From Colimorpha sp045642445 (GTDB lineage Bacteria > Bacteroidota > Bacteroidia > Bacteroidales > P3): 16,228 nucleotides of DNA. The translations under genes were made by a program, and so were the position numbers. Positions 8,308 to 15,522 of this stretch are shown in pieces (the first letter of the stretch is position 1; each line of letters starts with the position of its first letter). The DNA lies in assembly GCA_045642445.1 (NCBI GenBank), contig JAZUIX010000214.1:1-16228 (forward strand), given 5' to 3'. The notes under the pieces were generated by a model. The model made no database searches. It saw only the letters and a list, made by a program, of their open reading frames with translations, and had not been told where the DNA came from.

Positions 8308-8391
8308 ATTATTCCCCTTTCTATGCTACATTATTTACAGACTTTTTATTGGTTTTTTAAAAATATGGCCAAATATAGTGGGATAAGACAA

Positions 8392-8437
8392 AAAAAGAAA
8401 TTGCAAGTATTCGTTTAAATACTTGCAATTTCTTTTT
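8392..8437 (-). terminator. Perfect 19-bp hairpin terminator next to first tRNA-Leu fragment
   Basis: Arms 8392-8410 and 8419-8437 are perfectly complementary over 19 bp with an 8-nt loop, bounded by A and T runs. It can act in both directions. On the minus strand it follows directly the tRNA 3' end fragment CCGGGCACCA and is trailed by T residues, so in the ancestral state it was probably the transcription terminator of the tRNA-Leu gene. Confidence 0.8.
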
Positions 8438-8447
8438 GGTGCCCGGA
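8435..8447 (-). other. tRNA-Leu 3'-end fragment, leftmost attachment-like site
   Basis: The 13 bases TTTGGTGCCCGGA are shared exactly with the sites at 8584 and 14965. Reverse-complemented they give TCCGGGCACCA, the acceptor 3' strand and CCA end expected of a Bacteroidetes tRNA-Leu. After 8447 the match breaks and resumes as ACAGGACTTG at 8495-8504, as if a 47-nt block had split the tRNA fragment. No intact tRNA is present. Confidence 0.65.
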
Positions 8448-8586
8448 GCCGAAGGCCAGCGAACACAACTGAATCAAATTAATGGAGTGAGCTAACAGGA
8501 CTTGTATGAGACGGCGCATGCCGGCAACCTCATCCAAAAGGACTGTTCGGGCATAAAAAAAGAAGACCGCTTGGTCTTCTATTTTT
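8440..8586 (+). ncRNA. Candidate structured RNA plus terminator (hypothetical)
   Basis: On the plus strand TGCCCGGA (8440-8447) can pair with TTCGGGCA (8546-8553; one G-U), closing a 114-nt unit. Inside are GCC-GAA-GGC (8448-8456) and a two-step hairpin ATGAG/CTCAT (8506-8510, 8529-8533) over CGGC-GCAT-GCCG (8512-8523). A terminator hairpin with a T-run follows at 8561-8586. I do not recognise a known RNA class, and the closing stem uses the tRNA-derived bases, so the structure may be a by-product of recombination. Confidence 0.3.
8555..8586. terminator. Bidirectional terminator next to second tRNA-Leu fragment
   Basis: AGAAGACC (8561-8568), loop GCTT, GGTCTTCT (8573-8580) form a perfect 8-bp stem, with an A-run on the left and a T-run on the right. 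On the minus strand it lies immediately after the CCGGGCACCA end of the tRNA fragment, the same arrangement as at the other two sites but with unrelated stem sequence. Confidence 0.85.
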
Positions 8587-8602
8587 GGTGCCCGGAACAG
8601 GA
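8584..8602 (-). other. tRNA-Leu 3'-end fragment, left end of the 6.4-kb element
   Basis: The 19 bases TTTGGTGCCCGGAACAGGA are identical to 14965-14983. The reverse complement, TCCTGTTCCGGGCACCA plus AA, is the T-arm 3' strand, acceptor strand and CCA of tRNA-Leu. Together the two copies bracket the helicase gene as direct repeats, as expected for attL and attR of a tRNA-targeting integrative element. Confidence 0.75.
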
Positions 8603-8704
8603 ACGCTTTAATTGTTCTCTATTAAGTTTAACTGTTTGTTATTTTGGTCTTTACAATTATTTACAAATCAAAATTGATACAACAAAAACAGGTAAAACGT
8701 CAGA

Positions 8705-8725
8705 AAGGTGGCCAAAAGGTGGCCA
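8705..8725 (+). repeat. Paired AAGGTGGCCA repeats, possible recombinase arm sites
   Basis: AAGGTGGCCA occurs at 8705-8714 and 8716-8725, one helical turn (11 nt) apart, about 103 nt inside the left attachment-like core. A closely related pair occurs inside the right end at 14879-14899 in the same orientation. Tyrosine integrases bind such arm-type repeats on each side of the core; the assignment is by position and pattern only. Confidence 0.5.
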
Positions 8726-8739
8726 AGGGATTACCATCC

Positions 8740-9183
8740 TCATTTAGCATAATAACCTCCTGTCTTGTCAGAATCTCGATGTTCTATCAAACCCTCCTTC
8801 ACAAGGATGGCTAAATGACGGTCAATTGTAGAAATGCTCTTGCCAGAAATGTCAGAAATACCCTTTCTCTGAATACCTGGATTCGAACGGACGATAGTAA
8901 GCGTTACCATCATACTAGAATTTATCCTATCATTTCGACTATCATTTACCCTATCATTAGACCCTCTCATAGGTATAGGGAGTACCAATTCCACCTCATC
9001 AATCTCAAATTTGTTTTTCAGTTCGGGTTCGCCCCAGTGGGTCTCTTTCCAAGCGGAGATTATGGTCGGGAATCCCGAACCGACATTTTCGCCGTAACCA
9101 ACCATTCGAAGCATATTCTGAATTTTTGGATTACGAGCATTTGAATTGCCACCTTCGTATATCATTTCGACCGGCAGCCTCAA
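8740..9183 (-). pseudogene. 5'-truncated AlbA_2/RecG-like ATP-binding protein (C-terminal 147 aa)
   Basis: The frame encodes the C-terminal end of the family of AlbA_2-domain (Schlafen-type) ATP-binding transcriptional regulators often annotated RecG-like. It shows the signature around residues 2-40: RLPVEMIYEGGNSNARNP, then IQNMLRMVGYGENVGSGFP, followed by a linker with a low-complexity SNDRVNDSRNDR part. A C-terminal winged helix (about 95-147: ISDISGKSISTIDRHLAILV, then a GLIEHRDSDKTGGYYAK wing) ends it. Full-length relatives are about 450-500 residues with an N-terminal AlbA_2 domain, which is absent here. Going upstream the family similarity stops at about 9183 and an in-frame stop follows within 20 codons. 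The first codon would be TTG, so there is no sound start. It is probably a remnant, left by a deletion that joined it to the end of the helicase gene. Confidence 0.8.
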
Positions 9184-9289
9184 AATTAGGTGACTTGCTA
9201 TTCTGCCCGAAAGTGTCTCTATCTAGTGGAAGCTCAACAGGGTGGCTTTGACACTTCTGAAGTGAATGTGTAAGGCTGATATAACATGC

Positions 9290-12200
9290 CTATCTTTTTA
9301 CCTGTATATCTATTGATTTCTCATCGATTCTCACCTCGTACAATGATGACGGTGCGGTGTACACATTGGCAAGTTGATGTGTGGTCACAAATGTATTCTT
9401 TTCAAGGTAATGCCCGTCTCCAAACATTACATTCTCCATATCCTGCGTTGTCGTAAGAGTTAGTTCCCCCTTCTGTTCTCTGGCAATTACACCTATATTT
9501 TTTGCTTGTAAACCATCAAAGTGTTCATAGTCCCTATCAGGCATCAAGATGAAAAGGTAATCCTGGGCACGGCTTATTGCCACATTCAAAATGTTTTTCT
9601 TATTAATAAAAGTCTTGTCGGAAAAGCGAACCATACCTGATGCAGGCGGGTTGTACACGGCAATTATTATATCGCATTCATCACCTTGAAAACCGTGTAC
9701 TGTTCCTATTGATACATCAACATTGCCAAACAATTCCTTTCTCTGTTCCCATAGTTTATTTATCACCTCTGCCTGTGCATGATACGGACTCACAACACCT
9801 ATTCTCCAGTGCTTGTCAGTTTCGTTACTGTCAATATTGGTTGCTAAATACCTCATCAATTCGTAGCAGTATAAAGCAGAATATACATGAACATTTGACC
9901 TTTCTACTTGTTGCGCACTATATATGGATTGCATCTTCTCTACTGGGAATGTCATAAAGTTGACACTTCTTGCAGAAAAACCATTTAAAATCAATTTCCG
10001 TTGCGTCTCTTGCTGACGATGGGATATAACACCTCCATCATAGGCATACTTACTAAACAAATTACCTATAGCTGGAACTGCCCTGTATTGAGTTGTTAAA
10101 TTCGTAATATCAAATTGAACCGGCCTTGTTTTTGGGTTTAAGAAGTTTTCCAACTGCACCATTTTGTATATATTCTCATCCTTCCAAACATCTTCGTATA
10201 CAATCGGCTCAATTTGCATAGGGTCACCTGCTATGATAATGGTAGCATCAGGGCATTTGTATATAGGATAAATAATCTGAGCAAGTGGAATCATAGAAGC
10301 TTCATCTATTACAATGTAATCCCACCTAACATCCTTTAGTTTGGCATTATCGAAACCATCGTATGCAAAACGTGCAATTGTAGAGATAACACAACATTTT
10401 TCCCCTTCCAGAACATTATCCTCCCTCATACAAACATGGTTTTGTAGAGAATCTTCATTTGTAGCAACAAAGCGGAATAGCCAATCTTCTGGACAAGATT
10501 TAGCATCAAGAAGCGCAAATGCTTTTTGCGCAATTACATCTGCCGCTTTGTTTGTCGGGCACAATACAAGCATCTTCTTTTTGTGACGTACTGCAACCTT
10601 ATGTATCCAATTGTTGACAAGGTGAGTCGTTTTTCCTGTGCCGGGAGGCCCAAAAATGAATTTTATGTTAGGATTGATATTATCAAGCATCGAAAAGCCA
10701 TTATCCAGTTGAAGGTCAAAGAATGCTTCTTGTAGCTTTGCTATCAATTGAACAGGAGTTCCCGTCTTTAATTCTGCCCTGAATATTTTGCTTGATAGGG
10801 AGAGTAGTTCGTCTATTCGTTCAACGTCTTCGTTTTTGCATTTCAAACGTAGTACATAATCCTGTACGCTTGCCACCTCAAAAACAATAGTTGAATGAAC
10901 ATCTCCTATTAGACGGAAAGTAACAGCTATGTTGCTCATCTCCTCTATCGCTATTGGTATGCGCCTTGAGGGGTTTTTAAGAAGGACTCCATGTTCGGAA
11001 TATGGGTCTTTTTCTACCTTTGAAAAGTTTATCTCAATACCTCGTTTACCACGATTCACTTCACCGCTTGCATTAAATTCCATCTCAAGCAATGCCAAGA
11101 ACCATTCGTATGTATAACGCTTGCTTGCATCAGATGCAATTAACTTTAGCCGTTCATTTTCAGCATCCTCTTCCTTTAATCTCTCAATCTTTTCCTCAAG
11201 ATTAGTAGGCGAAGGCAGTTCTTGCGCCTTTGAAGATGGAGTTTTAGTTATGGCTTGTTGGTCAAAAGTCTCGTCTATTGAATATCTTTTTTGCTTGTGA
11301 GTAAACAGCGGTTCCTCATGCTCCGAAAATTGAGCTTGCATTTTTTTTCGCAGTTCATCCTCTTCTTTTCTCTTCTCCGCCAGTTTCCTTGCATCCTCTT
11401 CACGCAAGAGCTTTTCCTTTCTAAGTTTAAGTAATTCATCAATTTCCTCATCTTTTACACCCGCATTAATGAATTTTTGCCCCATTTTGGTTGCCCTCAA
11501 AGTATTCTTTGAGCATTGCTCTTCTATGATTTTCAAATCTTCTGTTTGTGGCGAATGTTTTAAACCGATGAGGTTTATCATAGATTCGGAAAGAGTGTAT
11601 TTGTTACTCAAATCTTCTATGAATACTTTCCCAGGTGTACACAATTGCCTTTTTTTGTTGTATAGCCACTTGTTGCGCCTGATTGAAAGGAGAAGTGTGC
11701 TTTCAAATGAGCAGGAACGTCTGTTATATCTTCCATCGTTATATGGTTGGTAGGTACATTCTCCTCGCAGCCATCTACTAATCGCCTTAATGTAATGGAG
11801 CAATGACTCCCACACAAATATGGAGTATTCTTCAGATACTTTGTCTTTTTTGCAGCATTCATCAAATGTATCAAGACAATAATCTGTGAGACGAGGACTT
11901 CCCAATTCATACTTGGATATACCCTGCACTCGATTCGTTAGTTCCCCGATGTCTGGACTTTCAACCTCAATAATTTTCAGAAAACGGCTAAAATCAAATC
12001 GTTTCAAGAAACTATCACAATCTTTTATTCCATCAATGTTGAGATAGTATTCCCTGTCAAGTATATGTAGCACATTCACTGTACGGTTTGCAGACAATGT
12101 CTCCACACTTAGTTCATATATAACATCATCAATCCTATAAAATTGATTATTCTGACATCTGAACTTGAATTTTTCTTGAACGAGTTTGATATAGTTTTCC

Positions 12201-14068
12201 GTATCTTGTGCTTGACAGGTCTTGTAAGTCTCCCAAATGAAACGAAAATCCTTTTTGTATTTATCATCATCATAGGATTTATCATTCCCAGCATACTTTG
12301 GAAGAATTGCATTCTCAACGTAATGCCTTCCATCAGGAATGGATATGTTGAGCTTCTTTAGCAATATCTGGAAGTCTTTGTTGGCACATAGAACTGGGTC
12401 GACATAATTCATGCCTTCCATACGTTCCGTCCCCTGGCCGACAAAAACATTCGCCTTCCCTGCAGATGTATAAGGTGCAACGAAGGTTTTTCGTGCGGTG
12501 CGTATGAATGGTTTTGTGAGCAGAGGTGCGGTCGTGGATTCGTAATAATTGAGTTTGTATCGTTCTATCAATCTTCTTGCCGAATCCGTCAACAAAAATT
12601 TATAGAAACGCATTAACCATTCCTCATCCTGCATTCTAATAAACGTATCGGAGAATGCTTTCCCAAAATCATTCACACTAAACGAGCTTATTCCAATTTC
12701 GTCCAGATAACCTTCTATGTCATCATTCTTTTTTAGTTTTGTGTGGACAAACTGGATTCGGCATGATGGCCTTGAACCAAGCAGTCTGTTAAACTGTTCT
12801 ACCGTCAAAAGTTGTCTAATAGACTCCTCCACTTTTTTCCCCATTCCGGCAGTAACATAACGCCGCTCTGTGCAAAGATGAACTGCTCTATTAGCGAGAA
12901 CATTTCGGAATGAATGATAAAAACCATTAAACCACTGTTCTTGCACCTCATCATCATTGTCATAACTTTCCTCTAACGGTACTATGTCAAAAATGTTTTC
13001 GTCCACCCATTGTTTGTTTCTTTCTACAGCAATCTCGCACAATAAAACCAATGCCCTGGAAGCAAGCTCTGATAGTTTTTCAAATAATTGAGTATTTATT
13101 TCCTCTTCTCGTTTAATTTGCTGACGATTGTCAACCAAAGCAAAAGGCGCGTGCATTATAAAACAAGTGTCCAAATTTTCACTCGTTGGAAAGTAACAGA
13201 ATATTTTCGGCTTTCGTTGAGTATCTACCTTGTTTTTCTCATTAATATAATAACCAACTGAAATGGAATGACGGCCACCTTCAATGTTTATATTCTTTGA
13301 GAATAGCCAAAGGTTATCTTTCTTTTCTCCATCGACACTCTGAACAATAACATTTTCACATCTCACACCTTCTTTTACGATTTCTTCAACTATGTCCTTA
13401 CGATATAATCCCTCTACCGTGCTGCCCTCACAACTCCATGTCACTTCTTTCAGATGATTGAGGAAGAGAATTGGGTTATTGAGGCTTTTCAACCGGGTTA
13501 AAATAATGCTATACGCTTTTTGTGGAGTCAACTCAAGCCTATCGAATGGGAGAAAGAAAAGAGTTTCTCCCGACTTCCGCCATTCATGATTCCGTTCAAT
13601 CAATTCTGGTATGATATAATCTCTTAGACGAAAACAGATGTTGTCATCATAAATTTCCGGTGTTTTAGTGTATTGGAATACCGCTTTGAAGCCGACCCCG
13701 AATTTGCCAATCTTATTATCAGTCGAGCGTTCACTTTTGGTTGACATGCCTATGGATGTCAGTGAATTTACATGCCCTAAGCATCCATTCTCTTGGTCCT
13801 CCTCATACTTGTCAGGATTTGACACGGTAAATCGGATTGTTCCATTGTGCTTGAAAAGTATACCATCGTGTGACAAATGAATCTCGGCCATCGTTGCCTT
13901 GGCGTCGTCTGCATTTTGCAGCAATTCATAAATGAAATGAGCGGAGTCTGGATATTTATCAATCACCGATGACCACCACCGGCGATACTCGGGTTCCATA
14001 AAAACTTTTGCATGGCTTATTTTCTTTTCGTTTAGTCGTTGGAACCATATTTTTTCCTGCTGATTCAT
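9290..14068 (-). CDS. Sacsin/HSP90-type GHKL ATPase fused to UPF1-like SF1 helicase (1592 aa)
   Basis: N-terminal sacsin-type GHKL ATP-binding domain, about residues 25-190: the N-box ELLQNADDA (E48, N52), HNG at 74-76 in the position of the G1 loop, and the G2 box GKFGVGFKAVF (121-131). A long middle region follows with sacsin-like pieces, then a charged coiled coil at about 870-912. The C-terminal third is a superfamily 1 helicase of the UPF1 type: Walker A GPPGTGKTT (1140-1148), DEAS (D1255-E1256), AGDPMQIEP (1280-1288), TTQYRAV, VHGFQGDE (1457-1464) and VAISRAQ (1496-1502, with the arginine finger). All key helicase residues are intact and the frame is unbroken over 4.8 kb, so it is likely functional. 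There is no signal peptide; it is cytosolic. Codon use and AT-richness differ from the left operon, and it lies alone between tRNA-derived repeats. Architecture and setting suggest anti-phage defence acting on nucleic acid; that role is inferred. No nuclease domain is apparent. Confidence 0.93.
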   Translation of the reverse strand: MNQQEKIWFQRLNEKKISHAKVFMEPEYRRWWSSVIDKYPDSAHFIYELLQNADDAKATMAEIHLSHDGILFKHNGTIRFTVSNPDKYEEDQENGCLGHVNSLTSIGMSTKSERSTDNKIGKFGVGFKAVFQYTKTPEIYDDNICFRLRDYIIPELIERNHEWRKSGETLFFLPFDRLELTPQKAYSIILTRLKSLNNPILFLNHLKEVTWSCEGSTVEGLYRKDIVEEIVKEGVRCENVIVQSVDGEKKDNLWLFSKNINIEGGRHSISVGYYINEKNKVDTQRKPKIFCYFPTSENLDTCFIMHAPFALVDNRQQIKREEEINTQLFEKLSELASRALVLLCEIAVERNKQWVDENIFDIVPLEESYDNDDEVQEQWFNGFYHSFRNVLANRAVHLCTERRYVTAGMGKKVEESIRQLLTVEQFNRLLGSRPSCRIQFVHTKLKKNDDIEGYLDEIGISSFSVNDFGKAFSDTFIRMQDEEWLMRFYKFLLTDSARRLIERYKLNYYESTTAPLLTKPFIRTARKTFVAPYTSAGKANVFVGQGTERMEGMNYVDPVLCANKDFQILLKKLNISIPDGRHYVENAILPKYAGNDKSYDDDKYKKDFRFIWETYKTCQAQDTENYIKLVQEKFKFRCQNNQFYRIDDVIYELSVETLSANRTVNVLHILDREYYLNIDGIKDCDSFLKRFDFSRFLKIIEVESPDIGELTNRVQGISKYELGSPRLTDYCLDTFDECCKKDKVSEEYSIFVWESLLHYIKAISRWLRGECTYQPYNDGRYNRRSCSFESTLLLSIRRNKWLYNKKRQLCTPGKVFIEDLSNKYTLSESMINLIGLKHSPQTEDLKIIEEQCSKNTLRATKMGQKFINAGVKDEEIDELLKLRKEKLLREEDARKLAEKRKEEDELRKKMQAQFSEHEEPLFTHKQKRYSIDETFDQQAITKTPSSKAQELPSPTNLEEKIERLKEEDAENERLKLIASDASKRYTYEWFLALLEMEFNASGEVNRGKRGIEINFSKVEKDPYSEHGVLLKNPSRRIPIAIEEMSNIAVTFRLIGDVHSTIVFEVASVQDYVLRLKCKNEDVERIDELLSLSSKIFRAELKTGTPVQLIAKLQEAFFDLQLDNGFSMLDNINPNIKFIFGPPGTGKTTHLVNNWIHKVAVRHKKKMLVLCPTNKAADVIAQKAFALLDAKSCPEDWLFRFVATNEDSLQNHVCMREDNVLEGEKCCVISTIARFAYDGFDNAKLKDVRWDYIVIDEASMIPLAQIIYPIYKCPDATIIIAGDPMQIEPIVYEDVWKDENIYKMVQLENFLNPKTRPVQFDITNLTTQYRAVPAIGNLFSKYAYDGGVISHRQQETQRKLILNGFSARSVNFMTFPVEKMQSIYSAQQVERSNVHVYSALYCYELMRYLATNIDSNETDKHWRIGVVSPYHAQAEVINKLWEQRKELFGNVDVSIGTVHGFQGDECDIIIAVYNPPASGMVRFSDKTFINKKNILNVAISRAQDYLFILMPDRDYEHFDGLQAKNIGVIAREQKGELTLTTTQDMENVMFGDGHYLEKNTFVTTHQLANVYTAPSSLYEVRIDEKSIDIQVKR

Positions 14069-14385
14069 GTATCAATTGTTATATATGTTCATACGGGTTT
14101 CAGGGAGAAGATTTCTTTTCTCTTTCCCTGTTATTTTCAGATTTTTCTTCGACGGTGGGCATTTATGTTCAAAAAAAATCACCGTTTCGTAAAACTTCAT
14201 AAAATCCCATCATATCGTATCGTTCTACAAATGTTTATTTTACCTTAGATAAAAACGTAAAAAATTGAATAATATTGTGTACAAGGGATGTAAATTACAG
14301 CTTCGACAAACTGTCTTGTTGAGGCTTAACGAATTAAACTTATACTAATAAACCCTAATTCACATACATAGTCGTCAACTGATTA
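14069..14385. other. Spacer upstream of the helicase gene
   Basis: About 320 nt of AT-rich DNA between two minus-strand genes. It should hold the helicase promoter; the nearest candidate on the minus strand is AACATTTG (14237-14230), which fits TAnnTTTG with one mismatch but has no clear -33 partner. A long leader would then precede the ATG at 14068. No Shine-Dalgarno motif and no other gene are seen. Confidence 0.4.
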
Positions 14386-14547
14386 TTAGAACATTAAAAT
14401 ATGGAACATTCTCCTTAATTTACGAAGGGTATTAATTGCTCGTCCCGTCCTGCTCCTTACACGACGAAGGGATAGACCACTCCTCAACATTTCAATTTCT
14501 TCTCCGTATTCCATCATATAATCCACTTTGCACTTTGTACGTCCCAT
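14386..14547 (-). CDS. Mini-protein with a serine-recombinase-like HTH (53 aa)
   Basis: Start chosen at the ATG at 14547 because a strong ribosome site AAAGGAGG (14560-14553) lies 5 nt upstream, unusual in this phylum; an in-frame ATG at 14574 would overlap the preceding frame. The product starts MGRTKCKVDYMMEYGEEIEM. Its segment from about residue 14, YGEEIEMLRSGLSLRRV then RSRTGRAINTLRKLRRMF, matches the helix-turn-helix that ends Hin/resolvase serine recombinases (HTH_7-like), here without any catalytic domain. It follows a second frame with the same HTH (14564-14752) as a tandem pair. It may be a small DNA-binding regulator of the element, or a fragment of a former recombinase. Moderate confidence that it is translated. 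Confidence 0.6.
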   Translation of the reverse strand: MGRTKCKVDYMMEYGEEIEMLRSGLSLRRVRSRTGRAINTLRKLRRMFHILMF

Positions 14548-14563
14548 AATTGCCTCCTTTCTG

Positions 14564-14752
14564 TTATGCTGCATCTACAAATTTCTTCTTCATTCTCTGC
14601 ACGGTGCTGATGCCCACACCCTCGTTCTTTGCAATCATTCGGATGGAATACCCCTTCCGTAGTTGCTTGATTACACCGGCATATTCCTCTTGCAACTTTT
14701 CGTCTGATTTCCGATACCTTTCCTTACGACCGACCTTTCCCCCTTCGGTTAT
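14564..14752 (-). pseudogene. HTH tail of a serine recombinase, or mini-HTH gene with damaged start
   Basis: The frame reads ITEGGKVGRKERYRKSDEK, then EYAGVIKQLRKGYSIRMIA, then ISTVQRMKKKFVDAA, the linker and HTH that end Bacteroidetes serine recombinases. It opens just after an in-frame stop (14753-14755) and has no ATG. Two repairs are visible. An AAAGGAG ribosome-site-like word lies 8 nt before the ATA at 14752, so the start may be a mutated ATG. Alternatively an ATG at 14768 leads into the frame if one G of the run GGGGG (14739-14743) is removed. The catalytic domain of a full recombinase is missing in all frames nearby. The HTH aligns over 36 residues without gaps to the next mini-protein. 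Confidence 0.65.
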
Positions 14753-14878
14753 TTATTTCTCCTTTCATGGGTTATGTTCTGAAAGGAAAATCCCAATAGC
14801 GGCATATCAATCAGAAAAAATTGCTTGTGAGAGTCGTGCTCCTCATTTGTATAAAAGTGTTGTGTGAGGTTTCCTAAA

Positions 14879-14899
14879 AAGGTGTCCAGAAGGTGGCCA
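14879..14899 (+). repeat. Paired AAGGTGKCCA repeats near the right end of the element
   Basis: AAGGTGTCCA (14879-14888) and AAGGTGGCCA (14890-14899) are 11 nt apart, the same word, spacing and orientation as the pair at 8705-8725. They lie 66-86 nt before the right tRNA-derived core, a plausible place for integrase arm sites. Confidence 0.5.
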
Positions 14900-14914
14900 A
14901 AATTGGGATATAAA

Positions 14915-14963
14915 AGAAAAAAGATTTTGCATTTTCACTCATTTTGAGTTACTTGCAAAATCT
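14915..14963 (-). terminator. Two-step hairpin terminator beside third tRNA-Leu fragment
   Basis: Outer arms AGATTTTGCA (14922-14931) and TGCAAAATCT (14954-14963) enclose an inner stem ACTCA (14937-14941)/TGAGT (14945-14949). On the minus strand the hairpin comes directly after the tRNA 3' end and is followed by a T-rich tail (14921-14911). It repeats the arrangement of the other two sites with a different sequence. Confidence 0.8.
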
Positions 14964-14964
14964 C

Positions 14965-14987
14965 TTTGGTGCCCGGAACAGGACTTG
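14965..14987 (-). other. tRNA-Leu 3'-end fragment, right end of the 6.4-kb element
   Basis: Identical to 8584-8602 over 19 bases and extending further, to CTTG (14984-14987), so the minus strand reads CAAGTCCTGTTCCGGGCACCA-like sequence, covering part of the T-loop, the T-arm and acceptor 3' strands. Beyond 14987 tRNA identity stops, so this too is a fragment. An intact tRNA-Leu gene would be expected further right, outside the window. Confidence 0.75.
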
Positions 14988-15067
14988 ATATATTATTCCT
15001 TATTGTTTGTTATTGTTTGTAATTCTGTAAGTTGATGAAATATTAATCTACCGAAATCAACAACTAA

Positions 15068-15096
15068 GACCAATAATATGACCAAATCATGACCAA
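15068..15096 (+). repeat. Three GACCAA repeats near the third tRNA fragment
   Basis: GACCAA occurs at 15068-15073, 15080-15085 and 15091-15096 (steps of 12 and 11 nt; the last two extended to ATGACCAA). The set is about 80-110 nt right of the core at 14965-14987, mirroring the position of the AAGGTGGCCA pair relative to the core at 8584. It may mark the arm sites of the next element to the right. Confidence 0.45.
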
Positions 15097-15522
15097 CCAC
15101 ATACTGACTCTATTTTAAAAATCCACCCCACTCTAATTTTAAAAATCATCAGCACATAAAAATGCCTTTATTTCGTCTTCTTTCTGTCTCGTGGTCAGTT
15201 GTGCCTTGTGAGTTGAGAAAACTCGCTAGGTGCCGTTTTACGGGTGTTATAGCTCGCCATGCACCATTACTGTTTGATTTATTAAATATCTCCATCATCA
15301 TTGTCGTCTATTTCAAGATATCCGCGAATACAAATGGTGGTCGCGGACAACATTCGCCTCTTTACTGTTCAGGATGGTTTTCTCCCTTCAATACTCCTTC
15401 AAATAATATACATTTCTGTGCCATACTATCTTGGTTTTTGATATATAATATTTATTCTTCACATTCTTTTTTGTCTCTCATATCGTTTCACCATTGTTGC
15501 ACTCATCTTCTTGACAAGGTTT
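15097..15522. other. AT-rich spacer without a supported gene
   Basis: A direct repeat of about 18 nt (ACTCTATTTTAAAAATC at 15107-15123 and its near copy at 15130-15148) lies at the left. A GC-richer island at 15178-15266 can encode on the minus strand a 21-residue peptide beginning MASYNTRKTAP; it is too short to call and may be a remnant. Plus-strand open frames here (15162-15590) have no recognisable fold and overlap a real minus-strand gene. Confidence 0.5.

Noticed and set aside
8470..8495. Resemblance to lac promoter or vector DNA (TAATGGAGTGAGCTAAC)
   Set aside because: The match is about 16 bases with an extra G and does not continue into further lac sequence, so chance similarity is more likely than vector contamination.
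8435..8602. Intact tRNA-Leu gene
   Set aside because: Only the T-arm and acceptor 3' strand with CCA are present at each copy; no D-arm or anticodon arm follows at any of them.
8502..8747. 81-aa plus-strand frame
   Set aside because: It reads across the tRNA-Leu fragment (giving the WCPEQ peptide typical of spurious frames over tRNA 3' ends), a terminator and the arm repeats.
9184..9289. Programmed stop-codon readthrough of the helicase gene
   Set aside because: The frame after the TAG is open for 48 codons, but no readthrough signal is visible and the frame runs into the truncated regulator in another frame; a deletion junction explains it better.
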